The notes under the pieces are model-generated. The model saw only the letters and a list, made by a program, of their open reading frames with translations, searched no databases and was not told the DNA's origin. This document shows positions 8,759-18,028 of a DNA stretch of 64,000 nucleotides, one piece after another (position 1 is the first letter of the stretch; the number at the start of each line of letters is the position of its first letter). Origin of the DNA: Mangrovicoccus algicola (lineage in GTDB: Bacteria; Pseudomonadota; Alphaproteobacteria; Rhodobacterales; Rhodobacteraceae); the NCBI RefSeq assembly GCF_014903745.1, contig NZ_JACVXA010000007.1, positions 54,080 through 118,079 on the forward strand, read 5' to 3'. A program made the translations under genes and the position numbers.

Positions 8759-10066
8759 ATGCTTGCACTTGCGGGCCTGCTGACGATCGCGATCGTGCTG
8801 GCGGGCATTCTTTCCAAACGCCTGTCGCCGATGGCGGCGCTGATCCTCGTGCCGATCCTCGGCGCGCTGCTGGCCGGGTTCGGCATGGCCGAGGCCGGAG
8901 GCTTCGCGCTGGACGGGATCCGGACCATCGCGCCGGTGGTGGGGATGTTCGTCTTCGCCATCCTGTTCTTCGGCGTCCTGACCGATGCCGGCACGCTGGA
9001 CCCGATCGTCGCGGCGATCCTGAAACGGGTGGGCGAACGGCCCGCGCGCATCGTCCTGGGCACGGCCGTGCTGGGGGTGATCGCGCATCTCGACGGTTCG
9101 GGCGCCTCGACCTTCCTCGTCACCGTGCCCGCGATGCTGCCGCTCTATGACCGGCTGGGGATCGACCGGCGCGTGCTGGCCTGCACCGTGGCGATGGCGG
9201 CGGGCACGGCCAACATGCTGCCCTGGGGCGGGCCGACCCTGCGCGCCGCCAGCGCGCTGCAGCTGGAGATCGGCACGCTCTACATGCCGATGGTGCCGGT
9301 GCAGCTGGCGGGGCTGGCCGCCGTGGCGGGCTTCGCCTGGTATCTGGGCCGCCGCGAGGAACGCCGCCTGGCCGCGGGGATCCCCTCGGCCTTCGCCGGC
9401 ACGGGCGCGGGCGCCGGGGCGGCGACCGGCCCGCGCGAGACCGCGCGGCCGGGGCTCTTCTGGGTCAATATCGCGCTGATCCTGGCGGTGCTGGGCGCGA
9501 TGATCGCCGAGCTGGCCGCGCCGGTCCTGTGCTTCATGCTGGGCACCATCGCCGCGCTGATCGTGAACTATCCCGATGTCGCCGCACAGCGCAAACGCAT
9601 CGACAGCCACGCCACCGCGGCGCTGATGATGGCCTCGGTCCTGCTGGCGGCGGGGGTGTTCATCGGCATCATGAAGGGCACCGGGATGCTGACCGCGATG
9701 GCCGATTTCGCCGCCGCCCATGTGCCCGAGGCCCATGCCGACCGGATGCCCGCCGTGCTGGCGGTCTTCGCCATGCCGCTGAGCCTGCTCTTCGATCCCG
9801 ACAGCTTCTATTTCGGCATCCTGCCGGTGCTGTCGGAGGCGGGCGCGGTGCTGGGCGTGGCCCCCGAGGAGATGGGCCGCGCGGCGATGATGGGGCAGAT
9901 GACCACCGGTTTCCCGGTCAGCCCGCTGACGCCCGCGACCTTCCTGCTGATCGGGCTGTGCGGAATCGATCTGGGCGAGCATCAGAAATTCACCTTCGGC
10001 TGGCTCTGGGCGATCTCGCTGGTGATGACCGCCGCCGCCGTGGCGACCGGCGCGATCTCGATCTGA
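8759..10066 (+). CDS. CitMHS-family citrate/metal-complex transporter
   Basis: 435 residues with about 12 hydrophobic segments, the usual size for CitMHS (Mg- or Ca-citrate:proton symporter) proteins. Family-like segments include FGVLTDAGTLDP, HLDGSGASTFLV, MAAGTANMLPWGGP and MTTGFPVSPLTPATFL. An SD-like GGAGGGAGGA precedes the ATG. The AtuA gene follows after 13 bases, so the transporter probably imports the acid handled by the AtuA proteins. In other genomes CitMHS transporters are commonly next to AtuA/DUF1446 genes. The substrate is a tri- or dicarboxylate by family, but not proven. Confidence 0.85.
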   Translation: MLALAGLLTIAIVLAGILSKRLSPMAALILVPILGALLAGFGMAEAGGFALDGIRTIAPVVGMFVFAILFFGVLTDAGTLDPIVAAILKRVGERPARIVLGTAVLGVIAHLDGSGASTFLVTVPAMLPLYDRLGIDRRVLACTVAMAAGTANMLPWGGPTLRAASALQLEIGTLYMPMVPVQLAGLAAVAGFAWYLGRREERRLAAGIPSAFAGTGAGAGAATGPRETARPGLFWVNIALILAVLGAMIAELAAPVLCFMLGTIAALIVNYPDVAAQRKRIDSHATAALMMASVLLAAGVFIGIMKGTGMLTAMADFAAAHVPEAHADRMPAVLAVFAMPLSLLFDPDSFYFGILPVLSEAGAVLGVAPEEMGRAAMMGQMTTGFPVSPLTPATFLLIGLCGIDLGEHQKFTFGWLWAISLVMTAAAVATGAISI

Positions 10067-10079
10067 GAAGGAGACGGCA

Positions 10080-11414
10080 ATGACCATTCTGCGCATCGGG
10101 TCCGGGGCGGGCTATTCGGGGGACAGGATCGAACCCGCGGTCGAGCTGGCCGAGAAGGGCGGGATTTCCTACCTGGTCTTCGAATGCCTGGCCGAACGCA
10201 CCATCGCCATCGCCCAGGAGGCGCGGCTGGCCGATCCGCAGGCGGGGTACGATCCCCTGCTGGAGGCGCGGATGCGCGCGGTCCTGCCCGCCTGCCGCCA
10301 GAACGGGATCCGCATCATCTCGAACATGGGGGCGGCCAATCCCGAGGCCGCCGCCCGCGCCGTGCTGGGGGTTGCGGCCGAGCTCGGCCTGCCCGGGCTG
10401 AAGGTCGCCGCGATCTCGGGCGACGAGATGCGCGCGGCACTCGTCGCGGGCGGACATGTCCTGACCGAGACCGGCCGCCCGGCGGCCGAGCTGGGCGACC
10501 GGCTGGTTTCCGCGAATGCCTATCTGGGGGCGGCGCCCCTGGTGGAGGCGCTGGCGGCCGGGGCGGATGTGGTGCTGACCGGGCGCGTCGCCGACCCCTC
10601 GCTGTTCCTTGCGCCGATGATCCACGAATTCGGCTGGGCGGCGGATGACTGGGAGAGGCTCGGGCGCGGCACGATCCTGGGCCACCTGCTGGAATGCGCG
10701 GGGCAGGTGACGGGGGGCTATTTCGCCGATCCCGGGGTGAAGGATGTCCCCGGCCTGGCCCGGCTGGGCTTTCCGCTGGCCGAGGTGGATCCCGACGGCA
10801 ACGGCACGATCACCAAGGTCGCGGGGTCCGGCGGCATCGTCACCCCCGCCACGGTGAAGGAGCAGCTGCTTTACGAGGTGCACGATCCCGCCGCCTATCT
10901 GACCCCCGATGTCACCGCCGATTTCACCGGCCTTTGCGTCACCGCGGCAGGCCCCGACCGGGTGCGGATCGAGGGCGGCACCGGCCGCGAGCGCCCCGCC
11001 AGGCTGAAGGCCTCCGTCGGCTATGTGGCGGGATGGCGCGGCGAGGGGCAGATCTCCTATGCCGGGCCGAACGCGCTGGCGCGGGCGGAACTGGCGCGCG
11101 AGATCGTGCGCGAGCGCCTCGCCCTCGTCGGGGTGCAGGCGGAGGAGCTCCGTTTCGACCTGATCGGCATGGACGCGATCCTTCCGGGCATGGCCGCGGG
11201 CGGCGCGCCCTCGGAGGTGCGGCTGCGCGTCGCCGGGCGCTGCGCCACGGCGGCGGAGGCCGCCCGCATCGGCAACGAGGTCGAGGCGCTTTACACCAAC
11301 GGTCCCGCCTCGGGCGGCGGCGCCGTGAAATCGGGCGGACGCATCGTGGCGATGCTGTCGGCCCTTGTTCCGCGGGAGGCCGCCCGCCCGCAGATGACCA
11401 TGGTGACCGGATGA
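10080..11414 (+). CDS. atuA: AtuA-like protein (DUF1446 family)
   Basis: 444 residues. It begins LRIGSGAGYSGDRIEPAVEL and contains NPEAAARAVLGVAAELGL, ADVVLTGRVADPSLFLAP and GQVTGGYFADPG, all hallmarks of the family named after AtuA of acyclic terpene (citronellol) utilisation. Biochemical activity is not established for the family. In Pseudomonas AtuA a small C-terminal domain is fused to this one; here it is encoded by the next gene, overlapping by 4 bases. No acyl-CoA carboxylase or other atu gene is nearby, so a terpene role is unlikely and a hydroxy-acid role with CitMHS is more plausible. Confidence 0.8.
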   Translation: MTILRIGSGAGYSGDRIEPAVELAEKGGISYLVFECLAERTIAIAQEARLADPQAGYDPLLEARMRAVLPACRQNGIRIISNMGAANPEAAARAVLGVAAELGLPGLKVAAISGDEMRAALVAGGHVLTETGRPAAELGDRLVSANAYLGAAPLVEALAAGADVVLTGRVADPSLFLAPMIHEFGWAADDWERLGRGTILGHLLECAGQVTGGYFADPGVKDVPGLARLGFPLAEVDPDGNGTITKVAGSGGIVTPATVKEQLLYEVHDPAAYLTPDVTADFTGLCVTAAGPDRVRIEGGTGRERPARLKASVGYVAGWRGEGQISYAGPNALARAELAREIVRERLALVGVQAEELRFDLIGMDAILPGMAAGGAPSEVRLRVAGRCATAAEAARIGNEVEALYTNGPASGGGAVKSGGRIVAMLSALVPREAARPQMTMVTG

Positions 11415-11788
11415 TCCAGCTGCGCGACATCGCCCATTCCCGAACCGGCGACAAGGGCGACCATTCCAATATCTCGGTGATCGCCCATGATCCCGCCGAC
11501 TACCCTTTCCTGCGCGACCACCTGACCGCCGCGCTGGTGGCCGAGACCTTCGCCCCGGTGCTGGCGGGGCGGGTGGAACGCTATGAGCTGGACAGCCTCG
11601 GCGCGCTGAATTTCGTGCTGCGCCATGCGCTTGGCGGCGGGGTGACGGTGTCGCTGGCGCTTGACGCCCATGGCAAGTGCCTGGCCTCGGCGATGCTGGC
11701 CATCACCCTGCCCGATCCGCCGCATCCGCGCGCAGCCAGTCCCGCAGCAGCCCCGCCGCCACCGTCAGGTCCCGCCCCCGCCGCGTGA
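11411..11788 (+). CDS. AtuA-associated small domain protein
   Basis: 125 residues starting within the stop of the AtuA gene (ATGA). The pattern IAHSRTGDKGDHSNISVIA followed by YELDSLGALNFVLRHALGGG matches the ferredoxin-like domain found either fused to the C-terminus of AtuA proteins or encoded next to them, so the two products probably form one complex. The final 25 residues are Pro/Ala-rich and are encoded antisense to the end of the LysR gene, an 86-base tail-to-tail overlap. The true functional domain ends near residue 100 (SAMLAITLPDPP). Confidence 0.78.
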   Translation: MIQLRDIAHSRTGDKGDHSNISVIAHDPADYPFLRDHLTAALVAETFAPVLAGRVERYELDSLGALNFVLRHALGGGVTVSLALDAHGKCLASAMLAITLPDPPHPRAASPAAAPPPPSGPAPAA

Positions 11789-12608
11789 GGATCTGCAACT
11801 GCCGCGGCAGACCTCCCGGCCCCACCCGGCGGCAGGCCAGCCCCGCGGCATTGCCGGCCTCTGCGGCGCTGCGCGGCAGGATGGCGATGCCCAGCCCGGC
11901 ACGCGCGGCCGCCAGCGCGGTGGAGATGTAGGCCACTTCCAGGGCGATCTCGATCCGGGCGCCCTCCGCGGCAAGCGCGGCCTCCAGCAGGCCGCGCACC
12001 GAGCTGCCCTGGGTGGTGACCACCTGCGGGAACCCGGCGCAGCGGCGCAGATCCGGCGCCTCCTCCCGCGCCAGCGGATGGTCGCCGGGCATGAAGGCGC
12101 AGAGTTCGTCGGTCAGGAACGTCTCCGCGACGATCGACCGGTCGGCGCCGGCGCGGGGGCCGATGCCGAAATCCGCCTCGCCGGACCGCACCAGCGCCAG
12201 GATCTCCTCGGCCAGCACATCGGCGACGGCAATCTCGATGCCCGGATGCGCGGCGCGGAACCCGGCGATGGCCCCGGGCAGGATCGAGGCGGCGACCGAG
12301 GGCAGCACCGCGATCCGCACCCGTCCGCGCCGTCCGGCGCCCAGCTCCTCGCTGGCCTCCACGACGGCCTCCAGCGTCTCGGCGATGCGGGCCATCATCG
12401 GCACCAGGTCGCGCCCCTCCGGCGTCAGCGCCACCTCGCGCTTGGTCCGGTGGAAGAGCCGCAGCCCCAGATTGCGTTCCAGTTCCAGGATCTGCGCGGT
12501 GACGGCGGGCTGGGACATGTTCAGCGCCTCCGCCGCGGCCAGGAATTTCAGGTGGCGCGCCACGGCGAGAAAGACGAGGACCTGCTTGGTGCTGGGCGGG
12601 TAGCGCAT
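11703..12608 (-). CDS. LysR-family transcriptional regulator
   Basis: 301 residues. The N-terminal winged HTH (QVLVFLAVARHLKFLAAAEAL, then MSQPAVTAQILELERNLG) and the effector domain (residues 90-295, GRVRIAVLPSVAASILPG) are typical. I start at MRYPPSTKQ; longer upstream reading is Arg/Pro-rich and unlikely. It is convergent with the CitMHS-atuA operon, overlapping its last gene by 86 bases. As the nearest LysR gene it is the likely regulator of that operon in response to the imported acid, although the usual divergent arrangement is missing. Confidence 0.85.
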   Translation of the reverse strand: MRYPPSTKQVLVFLAVARHLKFLAAAEALNMSQPAVTAQILELERNLGLRLFHRTKREVALTPEGRDLVPMMARIAETLEAVVEASEELGAGRRGRVRIAVLPSVAASILPGAIAGFRAAHPGIEIAVADVLAEEILALVRSGEADFGIGPRAGADRSIVAETFLTDELCAFMPGDHPLAREEAPDLRRCAGFPQVVTTQGSSVRGLLEAALAAEGARIEIALEVAYISTALAAARAGLGIAILPRSAAEAGNAAGLACRRVGPGGLPRQLQILTRRGRDLTVAAGLLRDWLRADAADRAG

Positions 12609-12714
12609 GGGGGGCCTCTGCGGATCGGATGCGCGGGCGGGCCGCGCCGCCACGCAGGTCGCATGTCCGCGCGGAAGATCCAAGCCGCGAACGCCCCCCG
12701 GCCGGGGGCCGCCC

Positions 12715-13746
12715 TCAGGCGGGACCGCGCGGGGCGGCGCAGCTGTCACGATGGCTGATCTGGCAGCCCAGCTCGATGCGCCGGGCCAGGTGGCTGCCGG
12801 GCCGCCGCAGCGCCAGCTCCAGTTCCTCCAGCGCGGTAATGGCGATATCCTCCAGCGGCGGGCGGATGGAACTCAGCGGCGGATCCGACATCTGCCCGGC
12901 GAAACTGTCGTCGAACCCCATCACCGACACCTCGCCCGGCACGTCGATCCCGGCGCGGCGCAGGCACTGCATCGCGCGGATCGCGATATTGTCGGACAGG
13001 CACAGCACCGCCGTCACCGGCAGGCGCGGCCCCTGTTCGGCCAGCCAGGCGCCGAAGCCGCGATCCACGTCCTCGGGGGCGAAGCCCGGCAGCCGCAGGA
13101 TGCGCATCCCGGCATCCCCGATCCCGGCCTCGCGCATCGCCTCGCGGAACCCCGCCTCGCGGCGGCGGATGGTGAACCGCCCCGGCCAGGACAGAAGCAG
13201 GATGTCGCGATGGCCCAGATCCAGAAGATGCTGCGCCCCCAGCGCCGTGGCATAGGTATTGCCGATGCCGACCGAGCTGATCCGCGAGGACGGATCCAGC
13301 CCGAAAAGCAGCACCGAGGGCCGCCCCTCCTCGGCCAGCCGCCCGATCAGCGCCGGGTTCTCGTCGAAATGCACGACGATCGCCTCGGCATCCGATCCGG
13401 CAATCCCCGCCATCACCCGGTCGGGATCCAGCCGGTCGCCCGGCGAGATCACCGGATCGACGCGGATCCCCCGGCTGGCGCATTCCCGGCGCAGCGTCTC
13501 GAGGATGCGCCAGGAGGTGAAGTTGGTTTCCGAGGCCTGCAGCATCGCCTCGGGCATCGCCAGGACGATGGAATGCAGCCCCGCCTGGGTGGCCTTGCGC
13601 AGGCGGGTGTCGATATATCCCTGCGCCCGGGCGATCTCGAGAATTTCCCGCCGCTTCTCCTCGGAGATGCGGGAACTGCCCTGCAGCGCCCGGCTGACCG
13701 TGCTGACCGAGACCCCGGCCGCCTGGGCGATGTTCTTAAGGCTCAC
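12715..13746 (-). CDS. LacI-family repressor of the carbohydrate operon
   Basis: 343 residues with GTG start. The N-terminal LacI HTH (SLKNIAQAAGVSVSTVSRAL) is followed by the hinge helix region (GSSRISEEKRREILEIARAQ) and a periplasmic-binding-protein-like effector domain (VSVMGFDDSFAGQMSDPPLS is the conserved C-terminal signature). It begins one base after the stop of the MalG-like permease, so it is the last gene of the transport/hydrolase operon and probably autoregulated. Likely operators are the TTGCGCAA elements at 20551-20567 and 20681-20702. The inducer is presumably an imported oligosaccharide or its uronate product. Confidence 0.9.
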   Translation of the reverse strand: MSLKNIAQAAGVSVSTVSRALQGSSRISEEKRREILEIARAQGYIDTRLRKATQAGLHSIVLAMPEAMLQASETNFTSWRILETLRRECASRGIRVDPVISPGDRLDPDRVMAGIAGSDAEAIVVHFDENPALIGRLAEEGRPSVLLFGLDPSSRISSVGIGNTYATALGAQHLLDLGHRDILLLSWPGRFTIRRREAGFREAMREAGIGDAGMRILRLPGFAPEDVDRGFGAWLAEQGPRLPVTAVLCLSDNIAIRAMQCLRRAGIDVPGEVSVMGFDDSFAGQMSDPPLSSIRPPLEDIAITALEELELALRRPGSHLARRIELGCQISHRDSCAAPRGPA

Positions 13747-13747
13747 G

Positions 13748-14791
13748 TCATTTCACTCCGGAACTGGCCACCCCTTCGGTGATGTACCTTTGCAGGAACA
13801 GGAATATAAGGGTGACCGGCAGGAGCGCCACCACGGTCATCGACAGGATGTAGTGCCATTGCACCGTGAACTGTCCCTGGAAGGCGTTCAGACCCAGCTG
13901 CAGCGTGTAGTTCTCGGGGCTCGACAGAACGATCAGCGGCCACAGGAAGTCGTTCCAGCGCCAGATCACCGAGAAGATCGCCAGGACCGCCAGCGCGGGC
14001 GCCGACAGGGGCAAGATGATCCGCCAGTAGATGCGGAACTCGCTGGCCGCATCCACCCGCGCCGCCTCGATCAGGTCGTCGGGGATGGTCAGCATGTACT
14101 GGCGCAAGAGGAACACGCCCGTGGGCGTCGCCACGGTGGAGAAGATCACCCCCCACAGGTTGTCGGCCAGGTTCAGCCCGACGATCACCATGAAGGCCGG
14201 GACCATGATGACCGACAGGGGCAGCATCAGCGTGGACAGCATCAGCACGAAGATCGTGGTCGAGCCGCGGAACCGGTATTTCGACAGCGCGAAGGCCGCC
14301 ATCGAGTTCAGCACCAGCGTCATCACCGTCGCCACCACGGTGACGAAGACCGAGTTCTTCAGGTAGGTCAGGAAGGCGAAACGCTCCAGCGGGTCGGTGT
14401 AGTTCGACCATTCGGGGCGGATCTCGGTCCGTTTCTCGATCGCCGCGGCATCGACGCTGAGCCGTTCGCCGGGCGTGTCGGGATCGACCACCGTGGCCTT
14501 CAGCCCGATGCGGCGGATCAGCCCGACGGTGCGGGTCTCGCCGGTCTCGTCGGTCCAGGCATAGGCCGGGAGCGGATCGTCATAGCCCTCGATCACCAGC
14601 GTCTCGGCCGCGCGCGGCATCAGCGTCGGCGGAAAGCTGTTGATCTCGGCCTCGGGCTTGAAGGAGGACAGGAAGGCCCAGCCGATGGGAATGGCGATCA
14701 CCAGCGTGCCGAGGATCAGCCAGGCGAAGGCCAGGATGTCGGTCACGTCCATGCGGGTCTTGCCGCGGGTCCGGGTCAGGAATCCGGTCAT
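13748..14791 (-). CDS. Carbohydrate ABC transporter permease (MalG type)
   Basis: 347 residues with an N-terminal TM helix, a periplasmic insert of about 90 residues (residues 40-130, longer than usual) and five further TM helices. The EAA loop towards the ATPase is EAARVDAASEFRIYWRIILP, matching the EAAxxDGAxxxxxxxxIxxP pattern. Family CUT1. It lies one base after the MalF-type permease and one base before LacI. The insert may contact the binding protein encoded at 20725-21981. Confidence 0.9.
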   Translation of the reverse strand: MTGFLTRTRGKTRMDVTDILAFAWLILGTLVIAIPIGWAFLSSFKPEAEINSFPPTLMPRAAETLVIEGYDDPLPAYAWTDETGETRTVGLIRRIGLKATVVDPDTPGERLSVDAAAIEKRTEIRPEWSNYTDPLERFAFLTYLKNSVFVTVVATVMTLVLNSMAAFALSKYRFRGSTTIFVLMLSTLMLPLSVIMVPAFMVIVGLNLADNLWGVIFSTVATPTGVFLLRQYMLTIPDDLIEAARVDAASEFRIYWRIILPLSAPALAVLAIFSVIWRWNDFLWPLIVLSSPENYTLQLGLNAFQGQFTVQWHYILSMTVVALLPVTLIFLFLQRYITEGVASSGVK

Positions 14792-14792
14792 G

Positions 14793-15827
14793 TCAATTCT
14801 CCGCTTTCTTGCCGAGCCACAGCTGGACCAGCGTGAGCACGAGCAGCGCCAGCCCCATCAGCACCGAGGCGGCCGAGGCCAGCCCGTAGAGGCGCACATC
14901 GGTGGCAAAGGCGGTCTCGTAGATGAACTGGACGAGGAAGGTGTTGGACGTGCCGGGCCCGCCGCCATCGGTCAGCACCCAGGCCTCGTCGAAGACCTGC
15001 ACCGAGCGGATCAGCAGAAGCACCAGCACCACCAGCAGGTTCGGCATCAGCAAGGGCAGCGTCAGCCGCCAGAACTGCCGCCAGCGCGAGGTGCCGTCGA
15101 TCAGCGCCGCCTCGTAGATGTCGCGCGGGATCGCCTGGAGCCCCGCCAGGATGATCAGCGTATAGAAGCCCATGTGGAACCAGATCGAGACATAGACCAC
15201 CCAGAACCGCGACCACAGCACTTCCAGGAGGAAGATCACCCGGTCGCCCATCAGGTCGGCGAAGACCGCGTTCAGCAGGCCGTTGCGCGCCAGGAACCAT
15301 TTCCAGACCAGCGCCACCACGACGGGCGACAGCAGCACCGGATAGAAGAAGATGGCGCGGAAGAAGGCCTTGCCGCGGGTCAGCCGGTTCAGCACCAGCG
15401 CCGTGACAAGCGACACGACCAGCGTGCCGGTGGCATTGAAGGCCGTGTACCAGGTGGTGTTGAAGACGGCGGTCCAGAACAGGTCCAGCTCGCAGGTGGC
15501 GGGGTCGAGATAGCTGCCGCAGCTGAGCAGCCGCGAGAAATTCTCGAACCCCACATAGGGGCGGTTCCACAGCAGGAGTTCCGTGCCGCCGGTGAAGGCA
15601 TAGCCGATCGCCAGCAGCACGGGAATGAAGACGAAGATGGTGAAAAGCGCCATGTTGGGCAGCACGAAGACCCAGGGCATCCGGCGCAGGCCGATCAGCC
15701 GCTGGAGCCGCGTGAAGGGCCATTCCACCAGCGCCATGACCGCCTCCAGCAGGCGGTCGCCGCGCGCGCCGGGGCGGGCCGGAGCCGCGCGCGCGGTCCG
15801 GGCATAGCCGTCATCGGTGGCGGTCAT
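14793..15827 (-). CDS. Carbohydrate ABC transporter permease (MalF type)
   Basis: 344 residues, start at MTATDDGYAR one base after the ATPase stop. An N-terminal cytosolic stretch of about 50 residues precedes TM1 (MPWVFVLPNMALFTIFVFIP). The EAA loop EAALIDGTSRWRQFWRLTLP is intact. With the MalG-type partner it forms the inner-membrane channel of a CUT1 importer. The order ATPase-MalF-MalG in the operon is usual for Rhodobacterales sugar systems. Confidence 0.9.
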   Translation of the reverse strand: MTATDDGYARTARAAPARPGARGDRLLEAVMALVEWPFTRLQRLIGLRRMPWVFVLPNMALFTIFVFIPVLLAIGYAFTGGTELLLWNRPYVGFENFSRLLSCGSYLDPATCELDLFWTAVFNTTWYTAFNATGTLVVSLVTALVLNRLTRGKAFFRAIFFYPVLLSPVVVALVWKWFLARNGLLNAVFADLMGDRVIFLLEVLWSRFWVVYVSIWFHMGFYTLIILAGLQAIPRDIYEAALIDGTSRWRQFWRLTLPLLMPNLLVVLVLLLIRSVQVFDEAWVLTDGGGPGTSNTFLVQFIYETAFATDVRLYGLASAASVLMGLALLVLTLVQLWLGKKAEN

Positions 15828-15828
15828 C

Positions 15829-16920
15829 TCATCCCCTCCCCAGGCTTTGGCCGCCGGCCGCGTCGAACAGGTGGACATGGCCCTCGCGCGGGCGCACGGG
15901 GATGCGGTCGCCGGGGCTGGCCTCCAGGTGGTTCTGGACATGGACGATGGTGGTGCCCTGCGACCCGTTCAGCCGGCCATGCAGGTAGGTTTCGTGCCCG
16001 AGGCTCTCCACCTGGTCGACATCCAGCATCAAGGGCGATCCCTCCGCCTCGGGGCCGACGGCGAAATGCGACGGGCGCAGGCCGATCTTGACCTCCCGCC
16101 CGGCGGCGGCATCGCCCAGAGGCACCAGCAGCTCGCCGGTCTCGGGCGAGGCGATCCGCGCCATGCCGCCCTCGATGCCGGTGATCTGCCCGTCATAGAG
16201 GTTCATCCGCGGGCTGCCGATGAAGCCCGCGACGAACAGGTTGGCGGGCCGCTCGAACAGGTCCAGCGGACGGCCCACCTGCTCCACCCGGCCGCCGTTC
16301 AGCACGACGATCTTGCCCGCCATGGTCATCGCCTCGACCTGGTCATGGGTGACGTAGATCATCGTCGTGCCAAGCTGCCGGTGCAGGCGGGTGATCTCGC
16401 CGCGGGTCTGGACGCGCAGCTTGGCGTCGAGGTTCGACAGCGGCTCGTCGAAGAGGAACACCTTGGGATGGCGCACGATGGCGCGGCCGATGGCGACGCG
16501 CTGGCGCTGGCCGCCGGACAGGGCCTTGGGCTTGCGGTCGAGATAGGCGTCAAGCTCCAGCATCCGCGCGGCCTCGGCCACGCGCGCATCGATCTCGGCG
16601 CGTTTCATCCGCAGGTTCTCCAGCCCGAAGGACAGGTTCTTGCGCACGGTGAGATGCGGATACAGAGCATAGCTCTGGAACACCATCGAGATGCCCCGCT
16701 CCGAGGGCGTCATGTCGTTGACCACCGCGCCGTCGAAGGCGATCTCGCCGCGGCTGATGCTTTCCAGCCCCGCGATCATGCGCAGCATGGTGGATTTGCC
16801 GCAACCCGAGGGGCCGACGAGGGCGACGAATTCGCCCTCCTCGATATCCAGGTCGACGCCGTGGATCACCTCGACGCTGCCATAGGCCTTGGTCAGCCCG
16901 TCCATCCGGATGGATGCCAT
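15829..16920 (-). CDS. Carbohydrate ABC transporter ATPase (UgpC/MsmX/MalK type)
   Basis: 363 residues. Walker A GPSGCGKST (near residue 37), Q-loop VFQSYALYPHLTV, signature LSGGQRQRVAIGRAIVRHP, Walker B VFLFDEPLSNLD and H-loop YVTHDQVEAMTMAG are intact. The C-terminal 130 residues form the OB-fold regulatory domain typical of CUT1 ATPases (KIGLRPSHFAV). It follows the GH105 gene by 25 bases. Confidence 0.93.
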   Translation of the reverse strand: MASIRMDGLTKAYGSVEVIHGVDLDIEEGEFVALVGPSGCGKSTMLRMIAGLESISRGEIAFDGAVVNDMTPSERGISMVFQSYALYPHLTVRKNLSFGLENLRMKRAEIDARVAEAARMLELDAYLDRKPKALSGGQRQRVAIGRAIVRHPKVFLFDEPLSNLDAKLRVQTRGEITRLHRQLGTTMIYVTHDQVEAMTMAGKIVVLNGGRVEQVGRPLDLFERPANLFVAGFIGSPRMNLYDGQITGIEGGMARIASPETGELLVPLGDAAAGREVKIGLRPSHFAVGPEAEGSPLMLDVDQVESLGHETYLHGRLNGSQGTTIVHVQNHLEASPGDRIPVRPREGHVHLFDAAGGQSLGRG

Positions 16921-16945
16921 TTCCGTCTCCTCCCTTGTTGCGTGC

Positions 16946-18028
16946 TCAGCGCGCGGACGCGGCCTGCGCGCGGTCGTATTCCATCAGGAACAGGCTCCCC
17001 AATGCCTGTCCGTAGGGGGTCGGCAGGTTCGGGATCTGCCGGTAGAATTCCAGCGTGTGGCCCATCGGCGTGCCGTCGGAGACATCGCCGAGGAACCCGT
17101 CGCCGTCGATTCGCGACAGGATCGCGGGCAGCGCGCGTTCCACGATCCGCGCCTCTTCCGCGCCGATCAGCCCCTCGCGCCGCCCCGCCAGAACGCCATA
17201 GGCGATGCCGGCGGTCCCCGAGGACTCCACCGGGCTGCCGGGATCGTCCAGCAGCGTGTGGAACAGCCCCTCGTCATTCTGAAGCACCGCCAGCGCGCGC
17301 ACCTGGGTCAGGTAGACCTCGCGCAGGAACCGCGCCACGGCGCCCTGCGGCGGGCAGATGCGGAACAGTTCGGGAATGGCGATCGTCACCCAGGCATTGC
17401 CCCGCGCCCAGAGCGCGCGGGCATAGCTGTGGCGCCCGTGGAAGGTCCAGCCGTGATAGAACAGCCCGCTTTCGCGGTCGCCGAGGAACCGCACATGGGT
17501 CAGGTACTGGTAATGCGCATCCTCGATCCAGTCGGGGCGCGCGCAGATCCGCCCGGCCTGCGCCACGAACAGCACCGCCATGACCAGCGTGTCGTCCCAG
17601 AGCTGGCCGTCATTGTCGCGTTCCTTGACCGTGTGCTGATAGCCGCCCTCCTCGGTCTTGGGCATCTCCTCGTGCAGCCAGCCCGCCCAGTCGGCGATCA
17701 GCGCCTGCCAGTCGGCGCGCGGGCGGCGTTCGGCCAGAAGCGCCAGCGCCAGCATCGGCGCGGTGGAATTGACCTGGCGGCGCGGCAGGCCGCGGGCGAT
17801 CTGGCGGTCGTACCAGCGCGCCAGCCGGTCCATCGCCGCCTCGTCGCCCTCGGCCTCGGCGCGGCGGAACTCGCCATAGAGCCCGACGCCGACCTCCCAG
17901 TCCCATTCGTCGAAATCGATCTCGTCGCCCGGGGCCGCGCCCTCGTCGCCGATGCCCTTCAGCCTGCGGAACCCGCGCGACAGCGCGGCGATGGCAGAGG
18001 CGGTATCCAGATTGGCGTGATAGGTCAT
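16946..18028 (-). CDS. Unsaturated glucuronyl/rhamnogalacturonyl hydrolase (GH105/GH88-like)
   Basis: 360 residues with an (alpha/alpha)6-barrel pattern. Family markers are EWDWEVGVGLYG, DGQLWDDTLVMAVLF (catalytic Asp expected in the WDD at residues 145-146), FHGRHSYARALWARGNAWV and PTPYGQALGSLFLM. Such enzymes hydrate the 4,5-unsaturated uronic acid left on oligosaccharides by polysaccharide lyases and release it in the cytoplasm. There is no signal peptide, fitting import of the oligosaccharide by the adjacent ABC system. The start abuts the stop of the 850-residue protein gene (TGA then ATG). Whether pectin, ulvan or glycosaminoglycan fragments are used cannot be decided. Confidence 0.82.
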   Translation of the reverse strand: MTYHANLDTASAIAALSRGFRRLKGIGDEGAAPGDEIDFDEWDWEVGVGLYGEFRRAEAEGDEAAMDRLARWYDRQIARGLPRRQVNSTAPMLALALLAERRPRADWQALIADWAGWLHEEMPKTEEGGYQHTVKERDNDGQLWDDTLVMAVLFVAQAGRICARPDWIEDAHYQYLTHVRFLGDRESGLFYHGWTFHGRHSYARALWARGNAWVTIAIPELFRICPPQGAVARFLREVYLTQVRALAVLQNDEGLFHTLLDDPGSPVESSGTAGIAYGVLAGRREGLIGAEEARIVERALPAILSRIDGDGFLGDVSDGTPMGHTLEFYRQIPNLPTPYGQALGSLFLMEYDRAQAASAR

